Below, one piece after another: positions 15,705 through 23,860 of a DNA stretch of 36,612 nt. The stretch lies in IMG/VR virus record IMGVR_UViG_3300031565_000166, positions 1 to 36,612 of that record. The stretch is one strand, 5' to 3'. Under the pieces are notes generated by a model. The model saw nothing but the letters and a program-made list of their open reading frames with translations. It had not been told where the DNA came from and did no database searches. The stretch is from a virus. Positions within the stretch are counted from its first letter, which is position 1. Each line of letters begins with the position of its first letter. Made by a program: the position numbers and the translations under genes.

Positions 15705-16643
15705 ATGGCCACCGCAAACAAGAGCATCATGGCGAAGGCCGACATGGAAGTCGCGGACCTCATCGCCGACGGCGGTTACCTCCAGTCGGAAGAGGCCGAG
15801 AAGTTCGTCGTGAACCTCATCAAGGAGTCGGTCCTGATGCGGCTCGTGAACGTGCAGGGGCTGAAGTCCCACACGAAGCTGATCGACAAGATCGGCATCA
15901 ACGGGCGCGTCCTCCGGCCGGGCACGAGCGGCCACGCGCTGGCCGTCGCCGACCGCGTGAAGCCGACGACCGACCAGACCACGCTCACGACCCACCTCCT
16001 GAAGGCGGAAATCCGCCTGAACGACGAGGTGATCGAGGACAACATCGAGAACGGCTCCTTCAAGGCGACCGTCATGAACATGATGGCCGAGCACACCGCG
16101 CTCGACATGGACGACCTGCTGGCGAACGGCGACACGACCTCGACCGATCCGCTCCTCGGGCTGCTCGACGGCATGATCGTCTCGGCGGTCACGCACCAGG
16201 TCGCCGGCGGAACGCTGCCCATCGCGAAGTCGATGCTGAAGGATTCGATCAAGTCGATGCCCTCGCAGTACAACCGCAACAAGAGGAACCAGCGGTTCCT
16301 GACCAGCGAGGATGCGTGCATCGACTACCACGACTACCTCGCGGATCGCGCGACACAGCTGGGCGACTCGAAGATCGAAGACGATTCGCCGGACAAGTAC
16401 GGCAACCGGGCCATCCTCGGCATCCCGGTCTTCCCGGACAACCTGGGCGGCGCGACCAACTGCACGGTCATCCTCCTGCTCGACCCGAAGGAAGCGATCT
16501 TCGGGATCTGGCGGAAGGTGCGGGTCGAGACCGACCGCGACATCACGACCGGCGAGTGGATCATGGTCACGTCGCTCCGCGCGGGCTTCCAGTACCGCGA
16601 GGAGGACGCCGTCGTGCGCGTCAACGCCGTCAAGACCCAGTAG
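15705..16643 (+). CDS. Major capsid protein, HK97 fold
   Basis: This 312-residue protein has AAAAGGAGA just upstream and very uniform, GC-ending codons, as expected for the most expressed gene. Typical capsid segments are SEEAEKFVVNLIKESVLMRL near the N-terminus, the paired strand regions LKAEIRLNDEVIEDNIE, a helical spine (MMAEHTALDMDDLLANGD), GNRAILGIPVFPDNL, and the late DPKEAIFGIWRKVRVETDRD. The class fits short MCPs of XkdF-protease phages, which have no long delta domain. Its stop is followed by a 95-base structured gap and then a probable decoration gene. Confidence 0.88.
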   Translation: MATANKSIMAKADMEVADLIADGGYLQSEEAEKFVVNLIKESVLMRLVNVQGLKSHTKLIDKIGINGRVLRPGTSGHALAVADRVKPTTDQTTLTTHLLKAEIRLNDEVIEDNIENGSFKATVMNMMAEHTALDMDDLLANGDTTSTDPLLGLLDGMIVSAVTHQVAGGTLPIAKSMLKDSIKSMPSQYNRNKRNQRFLTSEDACIDYHDYLADRATQLGDSKIEDDSPDKYGNRAILGIPVFPDNLGGATNCTVILLLDPKEAIFGIWRKVRVETDRDITTGEWIMVTSLRAGFQYREEDAVVRVNAVKTQ

Positions 16644-16679
16644 GTCGAGGCGACGAAGAGAAGGCGTCGACGGGCGACC
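16643..16679 (+). other. Two-tier hairpin directly after the capsid gene
   Basis: GGTCG (16643-16647) can pair with CGACC (16675-16679), and inside it CGACG (16651-16655) with CGTCG (16665-16669). It begins at the last base of the MCP stop codon. There is no U-tract, so it is not a standard intrinsic terminator; it could be a 3'-end protecting or processing structure for the abundant capsid mRNA. Confidence 0.35.
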
Positions 16680-16706
16680 GGCGGCGCGGTTGAAAGACAG
16701 AGAACT

Positions 16707-16720
16707 GCGGCGCGAGCCGC
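16707..16720 (+). other. GNRA-capped hairpin before the decoration gene
   Basis: GCGGC-GCGA-GCCGC forms a 5-bp GC stem with a GCGA tetraloop, a stable GNRA class loop. It ends 6 bases or so before the GGAGG ribosome site of the gene at 16739, so it may set mRNA stability or ribosome access. Confidence 0.35.
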
Positions 16721-16738
16721 CCACATGGAGGTGGACAA

Positions 16739-17092
16739 ATGGCCCTCGGAACCCCGACCATCCACGCCGTGCGCGAGACGCGCGACGGCGGTCAGGAGAT
16801 CCTGCTCAGCTGCGCCGGAGACGGCGCGTACGGCGCGGGCGGGACTCCCAACTTCAACGCGTTCCTGCGCGCCGCGATCAAGGCGAAGCACGCCGCGGCG
16901 ACGGACAAGAACGTGCGCAACATCGAGGACGTCGAGTGCGTGGCGGTAGTCCCGCAGCGCGCCGGCGTCTACGTACCGAGCTACGACTTCGCGGCCGACA
17001 AGCTGTTCGTCTACGACAACAGCACGGACGCGGAGAGCATCGTGGCCGACATGAGCGCGACCACGTTCGCGTTCGTCGCGGTCTGCCGCTAG
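16739..17092 (+). CDS. Probable capsid decoration or minor capsid protein
   Basis: This 117-residue protein follows the MCP and has GGAGGTGG upstream of ATG 16739. The sequence is Ala/Gly-rich and beta-prone (GGQEILLSCAGDGAYGAGG, ECVAVVPQRAGVYVPSYDF, ATTFAFVAVCR). Small genes right after the MCP often encode capsid cement proteins, and the codon bias is as strong as in the MCP, so abundant expression is likely. No family is recognised from sequence alone. Confidence 0.65.
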   Translation: MALGTPTIHAVRETRDGGQEILLSCAGDGAYGAGGTPNFNAFLRAAIKAKHAAATDKNVRNIEDVECVAVVPQRAGVYVPSYDFAADKLFVYDNSTDAESIVADMSATTFAFVAVCR

Positions 17093-17178
17093 GCGACGCG
17101 CGAAGACAGGGTTGAACGGACAAGGCGACGCGCTCCGATGCCGGATGCCCCCCCACTTTCGAGTCGGGGCGCGTCGCC
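17092..17178 (+). repeat. Two direct copies and one inverted copy of a 10-mer; strong 16-bp hairpin
   Basis: GGCGACGCGC occurs at 17092-17101 and 17124-17133, and its reverse complement GCGCGTCGCC at 17169-17178. The second copy pairs with the inverted copy, and pairing continues inward through 17134-17139 with 17163-17168 (with two G-U pairs), giving about 16 bp around a 23-nt loop. The first copy could compete for the same arm. No U-tract follows. It separates the capsid genes from the neck genes and probably ends, attenuates or processes the transcript. Confidence 0.6.
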
Positions 17179-17219
17179 GAATCCTTTGAAGGGGTACAGA
17201 ACAACAAGGAGAGATGAAG

Positions 17220-17750
17220 ATGGCGATCACGGCAGTCAGACTCAGGAACATCGACAAGAAAAAGAGCTTTCGCATGGCGACCTACGTCTCGGCGGCGAGC
17301 CGGACGAAATACGCCAGCGGAACCGACCGGAACCCCGCGCCGTTCCGACTCGTCTCCGACCGCTCCGAACTACTCGAGCTCCGCGACATCCCGCAGTTCG
17401 AGATCCTCGACTTCGATGACCTCGATCACCTGAAGGAGTACATCCAGCAGGAGATGGAGGAGCGGGCGAGGATGGGCCTCCCGGCGGTTCGCGCGCAGGT
17501 CATGTCCGGAACCGGCCTCGCTCACGAGAGCATGGTAGTTGCCCCGCGGAAGACGGCGCTCGACAAGCTGCCGGCAGCGGCGACGTCCGATCCGACGAGG
17601 GCGAACACCGGGCGGAAGCCGACCGTCGAGGAGAGGCCGGGTGAAGACGACGACGCATCAGCCGCGCAGGAATCCGAGAAGTCGAAGGTGGATCCGGCGC
17701 AGCACGGGAAGACAAAGAGTCGCCCGGGGCGCACGTCTTCCCGAAGGTAG
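17220..17750 (+). CDS. Unknown protein after the capsid cluster
   Basis: This 176-residue protein begins at ATG 17220, chosen because AAGGAG at 17206-17211 lies 8 nt upstream; ATG 17214 is in frame but too close. The N-terminal ~80 residues look folded (AITAVRLRNIDKKKSF, PAPFRLVSDRSELLELRDIP, DLDHLKEYIQQEMEERARMG). The C-terminal ~80 are disordered, charged and Ser/Lys/Arg-rich, ending GRTSSRR. The segment PFRLVSDRSELLELRD followed by IPQFEIL looks like a short adaptor. The location between capsid and connector suggests a head or neck protein, but no family is recognised. Confidence 0.62.
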   Translation: MAITAVRLRNIDKKKSFRMATYVSAASRTKYASGTDRNPAPFRLVSDRSELLELRDIPQFEILDFDDLDHLKEYIQQEMEERARMGLPAVRAQVMSGTGLAHESMVVAPRKTALDKLPAAATSDPTRANTGRKPTVEERPGEDDDASAAQESEKSKVDPAQHGKTKSRPGRTSSRR

Positions 17751-17759
17751 GTGGACGCC

Positions 17760-18038
17760 ATGACGACGACGCCGGAACCGCGCCACGCAGCGCAACGAGA
17801 AACGGGCGATCTAGCCCTTGCGGCGTACGCTCACATGAAGGGCTTCCGCGTCGTGAAGGCCGAGGAGATGCGGAAGGGGCGCGTGACCGAGTACAGGTTC
17901 ATGATCCACGACCAGGACGAGAGGTGGGACGAGCTGTGCATCGACTTCGCGAATTCGGAAGCCTCGCAGCACGACGCTTCTGTCAGGACACTGAAACGGC
18001 TCTGCAAGAGGTCTCCGCACGGCGGAGTGCCGGCGTAG
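17760..18038 (+). CDS. Small protein, DUF5659-like
   Basis: This 92-residue protein begins at ATG 17760 with GGTGG a few bases upstream; GTG 17751 is an in-frame alternative. It reads LALAAYAHMKGFRVVKAEEM, then a strand pair with FMIHDQDERWDELCIDFANS, then VRTLKRLCKRSPHGG. A GF motif after an initial helix, an F-x-F/D strand, and a final helix with a DFANS-like turn resemble DUF5659 as I recall it. That family has no known function but is frequent in phages. Assignment is tentative. Confidence 0.62.
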   Translation: MTTTPEPRHAAQRETGDLALAAYAHMKGFRVVKAEEMRKGRVTEYRFMIHDQDERWDELCIDFANSEASQHDASVRTLKRLCKRSPHGGVPA

Positions 18039-18053
18039 TATCGGAGGTGGACC

Positions 18054-19115
18054 GTGGCGATTGCCAACCTGACGTGGGAAGTCGACGCGGTGACGCTGAG
18101 CGCGCTCATCGTTTCCGGCTTCGACGCCTGGAAGGTCGAGCGGGCCCCTGGTATTCCGCCGCCACCGCCGCCACCGACCTACGCTGAAATCTCGTACGCG
18201 ACCACCAGACCGCCGTTGACCGCTAACGTCCTTCGCTGCCTGTACACCGACGGAGCGGCCCCTGTGGACGCCCTGGAGGCCCTCACGGGGCTTTACCAGG
18301 CTACGCCTGTCCGGACGTCAGACGGGCTGCTCGGGACGCCAGTCGCGGCGACGGCGACACGCCGGGGCTACCTCCAGCCCTCCGACGTCTTGGCCGAAGG
18401 TTACGCGAATCCTCCGTGGACACCGGCGAAGGTATGGCGCGGCATCGACCGGGCGACAGCGACCATCGACGCGATCTGCCGGCAGTGGTTCGAGCCGCGC
18501 TTCACGCAGTTCGTTTTCGACGGAACGGACCACGACCAGCTCTGGCTCGAAATACCCGTCTGCGCCGTCCACGCCATCCTTCAGGATGACGTTGCGGTCG
18601 ACCTGGACGACATCGAAGTCTACAACAGGCACCTCACGCGTGGACAACTCAACCCGGACGACAGGGCGAACCCCAAGGTGACGTACGCGGTCGACTACCC
18701 GCCGGGCTACCGCGGACGACGTAGCAGGATCTACGCCGACTCCGCGTTGTTCGGTGCAGGACGCAAGAACGTGACGCTGAAGGGGATCTTCGGATTCACC
18801 GAGCTCGGCGCCGGTGACTTCGCAGCGGAAACCGCTGTCAACAGCCAGGTGCCGATCAGCTACGGACAGACGCCGGCGGAGATCAAGCGTGCCGCGCTCC
18901 TCCTCACGCTGACGTACATGCTACCGGCCGGTGAGCAGCAGCAGGCCGTGCTCAATAACCGCATCACCCAGATCAAGACGCGCGACCAGTCAATCTCCTT
19001 CGCCGACATGGCGAGCGGAGGAGGGACTGACGCGAGCTTCGGCCTAACCGGGAACCTGGAGGTCGACAACATCCTGATGCGGTATGGTGGACCACTCCGT
19101 ATGGGGAGCGCGTGA
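18054..19115 (+). CDS. Head-tail connector/adaptor protein with N-terminal FN3-like domain
   Basis: This 353-residue protein starts at GTG 18054 after GGAGGTGG. Residues ~1-100 look like a fibronectin type III-type domain (ANLTWEVDAVTLSALIVSGF, WKVERAPGI, then TYAEISYAT and LRCLYTDGA) interrupted by a seven-proline run. The rest resembles gp6-like neck adaptors: a helical bundle start (VWRGIDRATATIDAICRQWF), LWLEIPVCAVHAILQDD, and a C-terminal helix region (PAEIKRAALLLTLTYMLPAG). Adaptors of this type sit under the portal. The C-terminal SFGLTGNLEVDNILMRYGGP fits the same family as I recall it. Ig-like decoration of an adaptor is uncommon. Confidence 0.7.
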   Translation: MAIANLTWEVDAVTLSALIVSGFDAWKVERAPGIPPPPPPPTYAEISYATTRPPLTANVLRCLYTDGAAPVDALEALTGLYQATPVRTSDGLLGTPVAATATRRGYLQPSDVLAEGYANPPWTPAKVWRGIDRATATIDAICRQWFEPRFTQFVFDGTDHDQLWLEIPVCAVHAILQDDVAVDLDDIEVYNRHLTRGQLNPDDRANPKVTYAVDYPPGYRGRRSRIYADSALFGAGRKNVTLKGIFGFTELGAGDFAAETAVNSQVPISYGQTPAEIKRAALLLTLTYMLPAGEQQQAVLNNRITQIKTRDQSISFADMASGGGTDASFGLTGNLEVDNILMRYGGPLRMGSA

Positions 19116-19639
19116 TGACCATCGCGACCAGGGGGATGCTGATCAATAAGTTCGTCGCCGTAATTCGGAGGCTCGACACCGTTGCCACGGCCGCGGTCGT
19201 CGGCGGCGGCTACGACAAGGAGTTTGATGCCGTCCGAGTCGTGAACGACGGGACCCAGATCGGTTCCTCGTCGCGTCGCGAGATGGACGAGCTTCGCCTG
19301 AACGTCCAGCTCGACCGAGACTCGTGGGGAAGGAACACGCCCGGTCGCGGCGGTCGCCAGGTCGTCGCCGATATCGTGCTCGTCTTCCACTGGCCTGACC
19401 TCGAGAACGGCGGCCTGATTGGCACCGACGGAGAACCGTTGCTGAAGGTCGGCGACCGCATCGACAAGATCGAGACGGTGATGGGCGACGTCGAGTCGAC
19501 CTTCAAGAACCCGCCAGGAATGTTCATCACAGAATTCGAGCGCGCCGGTCACGGCCTGAATCCGTTCGGAACGCCGAGGACCAACCTCCTGTACACCTAC
19601 TGCTCCTATGCCCGCGCGGCGGCTGAAGGAGTGACGTGA
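19115..19639 (+). CDS. Probable head closure / neck protein
   Basis: This 174-residue protein starts at ATG 19115, overlapping the previous stop; GTG 19112 is also in frame. It includes INKFVAVIRRLDTVATAAVV, QLDRDSWGRNTPGRGG and DIVLVFHWPDLEN, then GEPLLKVGDRIDKIETVMGD and FERAGHGLNPFGTPRTNLL. The VGDRIDKIE segment is typical of head-closure and stopper-like proteins in this position, but similarity is weak. Its stop overlaps the next gene, so the adaptor, closure and completion genes form one coupled set. Confidence 0.6.
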   Translation: MTIATRGMLINKFVAVIRRLDTVATAAVVGGGYDKEFDAVRVVNDGTQIGSSSRREMDELRLNVQLDRDSWGRNTPGRGGRQVVADIVLVFHWPDLENGGLIGTDGEPLLKVGDRIDKIETVMGDVESTFKNPPGMFITEFERAGHGLNPFGTPRTNLLYTYCSYARAAAEGVT

Positions 19640-20205
19640 TGATTCGAATTCGAATCACAGAGCGCGGGGTGGCGACGATTCAGAAGCGATTGCAGAACCT
19701 GGCGATACGGACGGGGCGCGCCGTGTCGAACGCGACTGGACAGCTCGCACACCAGCTTCGGCGTGAAATCGTCACGGGCATCAGGAAGCAGGCTCCTGGC
19801 GGACTCCGCTTCAAGCCGCTCGCCGAGTCAACGAAGGCGCGGAAGGGGAGTTCCAAGGCGCTCATCGATCAGGGCGATCTCATTCGCTCGATCAACGTAA
19901 CGAAGCTGGGGAATCTCGCGTTCTTCGTCGGTGTCCATCGGACGGTGATGGCGAAGGGCGGTCAGAAGATGTGGAACCTGGCAGAGATCCACGAGTTCGG
20001 GTCGCAGAAGCGACCGGGTCGTCCGCCGGCGCGGCCGTTCCTCATCCCGTCGTACAACGCATGGCGCGTCGGCGCGGAGAAGATGTGGGCCACGTTCGTC
20101 GGAAAGGAACTCGGACTCCCGGCACTCGGAGGCGCGAGGACGGCCGTTGGTTTGACGATGGGCAAGGTAGACGTCGGATCCGGACTTTTCGGAGGCGATG
20201 ACTGA
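19639..20205 (+). CDS. Tail completion protein, HK97 gp10 / virion morphogenesis type
   Basis: This 188-residue basic protein contains LAHQLRREIVTGIRKQAPGG, PLAESTKARKGSSKALIDQG and DLIRSINVTKLG, then NLAEIHEFGSQKRPGRPPAR and PFLIPSYNAW. The pattern of basic N-terminal helices, an L-x-D-x-G-D-L turn, I-H-E-F-G and R-P-F-L-x-P is characteristic of HK97 gp10-like and Mu gpG-like virion morphogenesis proteins. These join the head to the tail top. Start ATG 19639 overlaps the previous stop; a GTG lies directly before it. The final 30 residues are Gly-rich. Confidence 0.82.
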   Translation: MIRIRITERGVATIQKRLQNLAIRTGRAVSNATGQLAHQLRREIVTGIRKQAPGGLRFKPLAESTKARKGSSKALIDQGDLIRSINVTKLGNLAFFVGVHRTVMAKGGQKMWNLAEIHEFGSQKRPGRPPARPFLIPSYNAWRVGAEKMWATFVGKELGLPALGGARTAVGLTMGKVDVGSGLFGGDD

Positions 20206-21173
20206 TGGCCATCCCGACGATCACGTCCGTGACGCCTTCGAGTGGACCGACCCGCGGCGGGAATATCGTGCGTATCGTTGGGACCAACTTCAGGCTTCCA
20301 CCGCCGCCTCCCGTCTCCGGTCCGATCCTAGCGGAACAGCAGAAGACGGTCAGCGTGAAGTTCCAGGGCGTCGAGTCGGAATGGGCCTACTCGGCATCGG
20401 CGACGCTGATCCTGGCGCGCGTCCCGGAGTGGTCGGGGCCCTACGACATCACGTTCCCCGCCGCGCTGACCGTCCGCGTCGCGAACCTCGACGACGCTGG
20501 AGTGGAGATCGTCGGCGAGAACGTGACGAAGGCCGCGGCGTACTCGATCAAGCGTCCCGATCTGGCCGTCGAGTCCTACCTCCAGCGCGTGGTGCGCGAG
20601 GTCATCGCACTCTTCCGGAGGCACGTCCTCGAGAACACGCACTACTCGACGCAGCGCGATTACTCTCTGACGCCGGCGCAGCAGGAAACGCTCCGCGCAT
20701 CAAAGCCGTTGCTCCAGATCACAGGGCCGACACTGAACCTGAACCGCTTCTACTCGTTGAATCGCGAGGACTACGAGGCCGATGCGCTGGGCGGCGTGAA
20801 CGGGATGATGCGGAGAAAGATTCCGATCACTGTCGACATGGTCTTCACGGTCATCCCGTGGGCGGATAATTCGACGCATCTCCACGCGCTCGTCCAGGCG
20901 CTCCTCCTTTTCGGACGCGACATCAAGCATGTCCGCGTCGCGGTCGACCCGCTGGACCCGTCGAAAGGGACGAAGGATTACGAGTTTGAACCGGACTGGA
21001 CGGGCTTCCCGGACATGAACTCAGACCCGAACGCTGACGACCTGGTCCACGCTGTTTCCAGGCATATCGTTAGGGGCGTGCATGTTGATGAAGATTTTGG
21101 TACCATTGTCGAGCGAGGATGGATCATCACGGAGAACGACGGAACCCCGCTCCTGCAGATCCAGGCCCCGTGA
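20205..21173 (+). CDS. IPT/TIG-domain protein fused to tail terminator-like domain
   Basis: The 322-residue protein begins at ATG 20205 overlapping the previous stop. Residues 1-~115 are an IPT/TIG Ig-like domain: PTITSVTPSSGPTRGGNIVR, VGTNF, a proline run, VKFQGVESEW, ARVPEWSGPYDI and TVRVANLDD. This is the classic signature of cell-surface and transcription-factor TIG domains. The remainder (ESYLQRVVREVIALFRRHVL, RKIPITVDMVFTVIPWAD, HLHALVQALLLFGRD, GTIVERGWIITENDG) occupies the place of the tail terminator that caps the sheath and tube; that role is inferred from gene order. The fusion would place an Ig domain at the neck. Confidence 0.72.
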   Translation: MAIPTITSVTPSSGPTRGGNIVRIVGTNFRLPPPPPVSGPILAEQQKTVSVKFQGVESEWAYSASATLILARVPEWSGPYDITFPAALTVRVANLDDAGVEIVGENVTKAAAYSIKRPDLAVESYLQRVVREVIALFRRHVLENTHYSTQRDYSLTPAQQETLRASKPLLQITGPTLNLNRFYSLNREDYEADALGGVNGMMRRKIPITVDMVFTVIPWADNSTHLHALVQALLLFGRDIKHVRVAVDPLDPSKGTKDYEFEPDWTGFPDMNSDPNADDLVHAVSRHIVRGVHVDEDFGTIVERGWIITENDGTPLLQIQAP

Positions 21174-21184
21174 CGGAGGGAACG

Positions 21185-21529
21185 ATGACCGGAATGATCG
21201 AACTCGAAAACCTGACGGAGCGCGCAATCGAGTATCGCCTCGACCACCAGGTCGTATGCGTCAAGGTCGGGAAGTGCTTCTGCACGCAGGGCAGGCGCGG
21301 TCCCGTGGCGTCATCGATCCACGTTCCCGGAGGCAGAGGCAGAAGGACGGCGAAGCTCGATCCGCGGGTGACGCTGGTTCCTCAGGTCAAGGCAGACGCG
21401 TCCGGACCGCAGCCGAAGATCAGGATCATTGGAGCGGCGGCGGGGAAGGTCGCGGAGACGAAGGTAAAGGAATCCGACGAGCCCAAGAGAGAGATGAAGC
21501 TCAGCGGACGGAAGGGCAGCAGAGAGTAG
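21185..21529 (+). CDS. Small unknown protein before the tail sheath
   Basis: This 114-residue protein has GGAGGG just upstream of ATG 21185. The N-terminal part (IELENLTERAIEYRLDHQVV, CVKVGKCFC) holds three Cys in CVKVGKCFC and looks like a small beta domain. The second half is basic and Lys-rich, ending MKLSGRKGSRE. Small proteins with this kind of start occur between neck and sheath genes in other myophages as I recall, with no known role. The 47 bases after it contain only the strong sheath ribosome site. Confidence 0.65.
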   Translation: MTGMIELENLTERAIEYRLDHQVVCVKVGKCFCTQGRRGPVASSIHVPGGRGRRTAKLDPRVTLVPQVKADASGPQPKIRIIGAAAGKVAETKVKESDEPKREMKLSGRKGSRE

Positions 21530-21576
21530 GATACTACGCCATCACGCCCCGATGATTGGGCGACAGGAGGAAGACA

Positions 21577-23847
21577 ATGGGAGCTGAACTTCTTGCCTCG
21601 AAGGTGGTCATCCTCGAAGAGGAGCCCTCGATTCCGACCATCGTCGCGCTGCCGAGCGCGGTGACGCTCTGCCTCGGTATCACCGAGCGCGGGCCGATGG
21701 CGGATCCGCAGCTGCTCACGTCCTTCGAGGAGTACCAAAGGATCTTCGGCGGCTTCACGCTGGAATCCGACGTCGCGGTCGCGGCGTACGGATTCTTCAG
21801 GCAGGGCGGGACCTTCATGTGGGTCAGCCGCACCTGTCACTTCGTCGACATCCTGGACCCGCTGACGGCCACGGCGACGAAGGCGAGCGTGACGCTCAAC
21901 AACGGCGGCTCGCTCGCGACGCCCGCGGTAGTCGGGCCCGGCACGGGAGCGTCGCCGTTCCCGATGACGACTGGCATGCACGTTGACATCGACATCGGAG
22001 CCGGTGCGGTGCCAGTCGCATTCACCGGCCTCCCGGCGACGCTCGACAACGGTATCGTCACGGAGCCGTTCGACTTCACCGGCGGCGGACAGACGCTCGA
22101 CGTGGTCGTGAACGGCGTTCTGCAACCGGTCACGTTCCTAGTCGGCGACTTCGTGGCACCGGCGACGGCGACCGCGCTCGAGGTGCTCGCGCGCCTCAAC
22201 GCGAGCCTCTCCGGATGTTCGGCGGTCAAACACGGCGCAGGCCCCAGCTTCGGTGTCGCGCTGTTCACGGACGGCGCGGGAAGCGACTACTCGCTGGCGA
22301 TCACCGGTGGCACGGCCAATGCCATCCTGCAGCTCGCGGCCGGTCCGGTCGTGGGCGCCGGAAACGTCGGCGACATCGCAGCCGTGACCGCACTCGAAGC
22401 CGAGGCGATTGTCGAAGCGACGGCCGGACTCATCGGAGCCGTCGACGTGATCGTGAACGTCGGCGGGACCCTCTCCGTCGAGACGGTCGCGACCGGCGTC
22501 GGCGCCACCATCCAGGTGGCGGGCACCTCCACCGTGGACTTCGGACTCGACCATATCTTGCACACCGGCGCGGATACCGCTGTGCAGCCGACGCTGACTT
22601 GCGCGGGGAAGACCCCGGGCGATTACGCCAACGACATCAAGATCGCTATCGAGGCCGCGACGAACGGCCTGGCGCTGTCGTTCAACCTCAAGGTGGTACT
22701 GAGCAGCGTCGTGAAAGAGACGTGGCCGAACCTGAACATGGACCCGACGTCGGCCAACTACGTCGAGACCGTGATCAACGACGTGAACCTCGGCTCGCGC
22801 CTCATCGCCGCGACTGACCTCGCCCTGACGCCGCTCGGGATCAAGCGTCCCGCGAACGTCGTCACGGCGAACATGATCGGCGGAGACGACGGCCTGACCG
22901 CGCTCGCGGACACGGACTACGTCGGAAACGTCGCGGGGCCGACCGGCCTCTACACGTTCGACCGCGTCAGGACCGGGCGCATCCTCATCATCCCCGGCGT
23001 CTCGACCGAGGCCGTCCACAAGGGAATGATGGACTACGCCGAGATCGACCGCAACGGCTCGATGTTCTGCTTCCTCGACATCGCGGCGGGGCTCACGAAG
23101 ATCCAGGCGGTCGCGTACCTCACCGGAGCCGGGCTCCTCGAGTACAGCGAGTTCGGCGCGATCCACTGGCCGCGTATCAAGGTCGGCAACCCGCAGCCGT
23201 CCGTGTACGGCACGGCGTCGAGCATCACGGTTCCGCCCTCGGGCTGGATCGCGGGCAAGTGCGCGGCGAACGACCAGCGCCTCGGCGGCGTGTACGAAGC
23301 GCCCGCGGGGTACGGCGACGGCTGGGGCGTCATCCGTGGGATGACCGGCGTCGAGGACGACCCGCAGGGTCTGTCGGAGCACCAGGTCCTCGACGAGAAG
23401 ACCCGAGACTACGTCTACCCGTACCGCATCAACCCGTTCAACCGCACGACCGGCGGCCTGTGGTACATCGACGGCAGTCGCACGCTGAAGTCGACCGGCA
23501 ACTTCCCGTCCATCGGGGAGCGGCGCGGCGTCATCTTCATCGGCCAGTCGCTCGTCGAGGGGCTTCAGGTCTTCCGGCACCGCTTCAACAACCACGCGAA
23601 CCGGCAGCGCGCCGGCCGCGGGATCACGCAGTTCCTCATCGGCGAGATGAACAAGGACGCGTTCCGCAGCCGGAGTCCGGCCGACGCGTTCTTCGTCGAC
23701 GCGAGCGACGCGCTCAACCCGGTGATGAACGAGTTCGCCGGCATCATGACGATCAGGATCGGACTGGCAACCAACAAGCCGACGGACTGGATCATCCTGC
23801 TCATCACGCAGGACACCAGGGCGCTCGAGGAAAGCCTCGCGGCGTAG
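21577..23847 (+). CDS. Contractile tail sheath protein
   Basis: This 756-residue protein should polymerise around the tube and contract on infection. CAGGAGGAAG lies 7 nt or so before ATG 21577. The N-terminal part (LGITERGPMADPQLLTSFEE, YQRIFGGF, GFFRQGGTFMWVSR) and C-terminal part (VFRHRFNNHANRQRAGRGIT, QFLIGEMNKDAF, NPVMNEFAGIMTIRIGLATN) are typical of the Phage_sheath_1 family, including the terminal domain that interlocks sheath rings. The centre (~120-370) is a large Ala/Gly/Thr/Val-rich insertion with repeated beta strands, likely an outward-facing domain that makes this sheath longer than the ~400-500 residue minimal forms. Confidence 0.93.
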   Translation: MGAELLASKVVILEEEPSIPTIVALPSAVTLCLGITERGPMADPQLLTSFEEYQRIFGGFTLESDVAVAAYGFFRQGGTFMWVSRTCHFVDILDPLTATATKASVTLNNGGSLATPAVVGPGTGASPFPMTTGMHVDIDIGAGAVPVAFTGLPATLDNGIVTEPFDFTGGGQTLDVVVNGVLQPVTFLVGDFVAPATATALEVLARLNASLSGCSAVKHGAGPSFGVALFTDGAGSDYSLAITGGTANAILQLAAGPVVGAGNVGDIAAVTALEAEAIVEATAGLIGAVDVIVNVGGTLSVETVATGVGATIQVAGTSTVDFGLDHILHTGADTAVQPTLTCAGKTPGDYANDIKIAIEAATNGLALSFNLKVVLSSVVKETWPNLNMDPTSANYVETVINDVNLGSRLIAATDLALTPLGIKRPANVVTANMIGGDDGLTALADTDYVGNVAGPTGLYTFDRVRTGRILIIPGVSTEAVHKGMMDYAEIDRNGSMFCFLDIAAGLTKIQAVAYLTGAGLLEYSEFGAIHWPRIKVGNPQPSVYGTASSITVPPSGWIAGKCAANDQRLGGVYEAPAGYGDGWGVIRGMTGVEDDPQGLSEHQVLDEKTRDYVYPYRINPFNRTTGGLWYIDGSRTLKSTGNFPSIGERRGVIFIGQSLVEGLQVFRHRFNNHANRQRAGRGITQFLIGEMNKDAFRSRSPADAFFVDASDALNPVMNEFAGIMTIRIGLATNKPTDWIILLITQDTRALEESLAA

Positions 23848-23860
23848 AGGAGGATGAACG

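Noticed and set aside
17124-17178. Rho-independent terminator
   Set aside because: The stem is strong but no run of U follows; it was kept as a repeat/hairpin rather than called a terminator.
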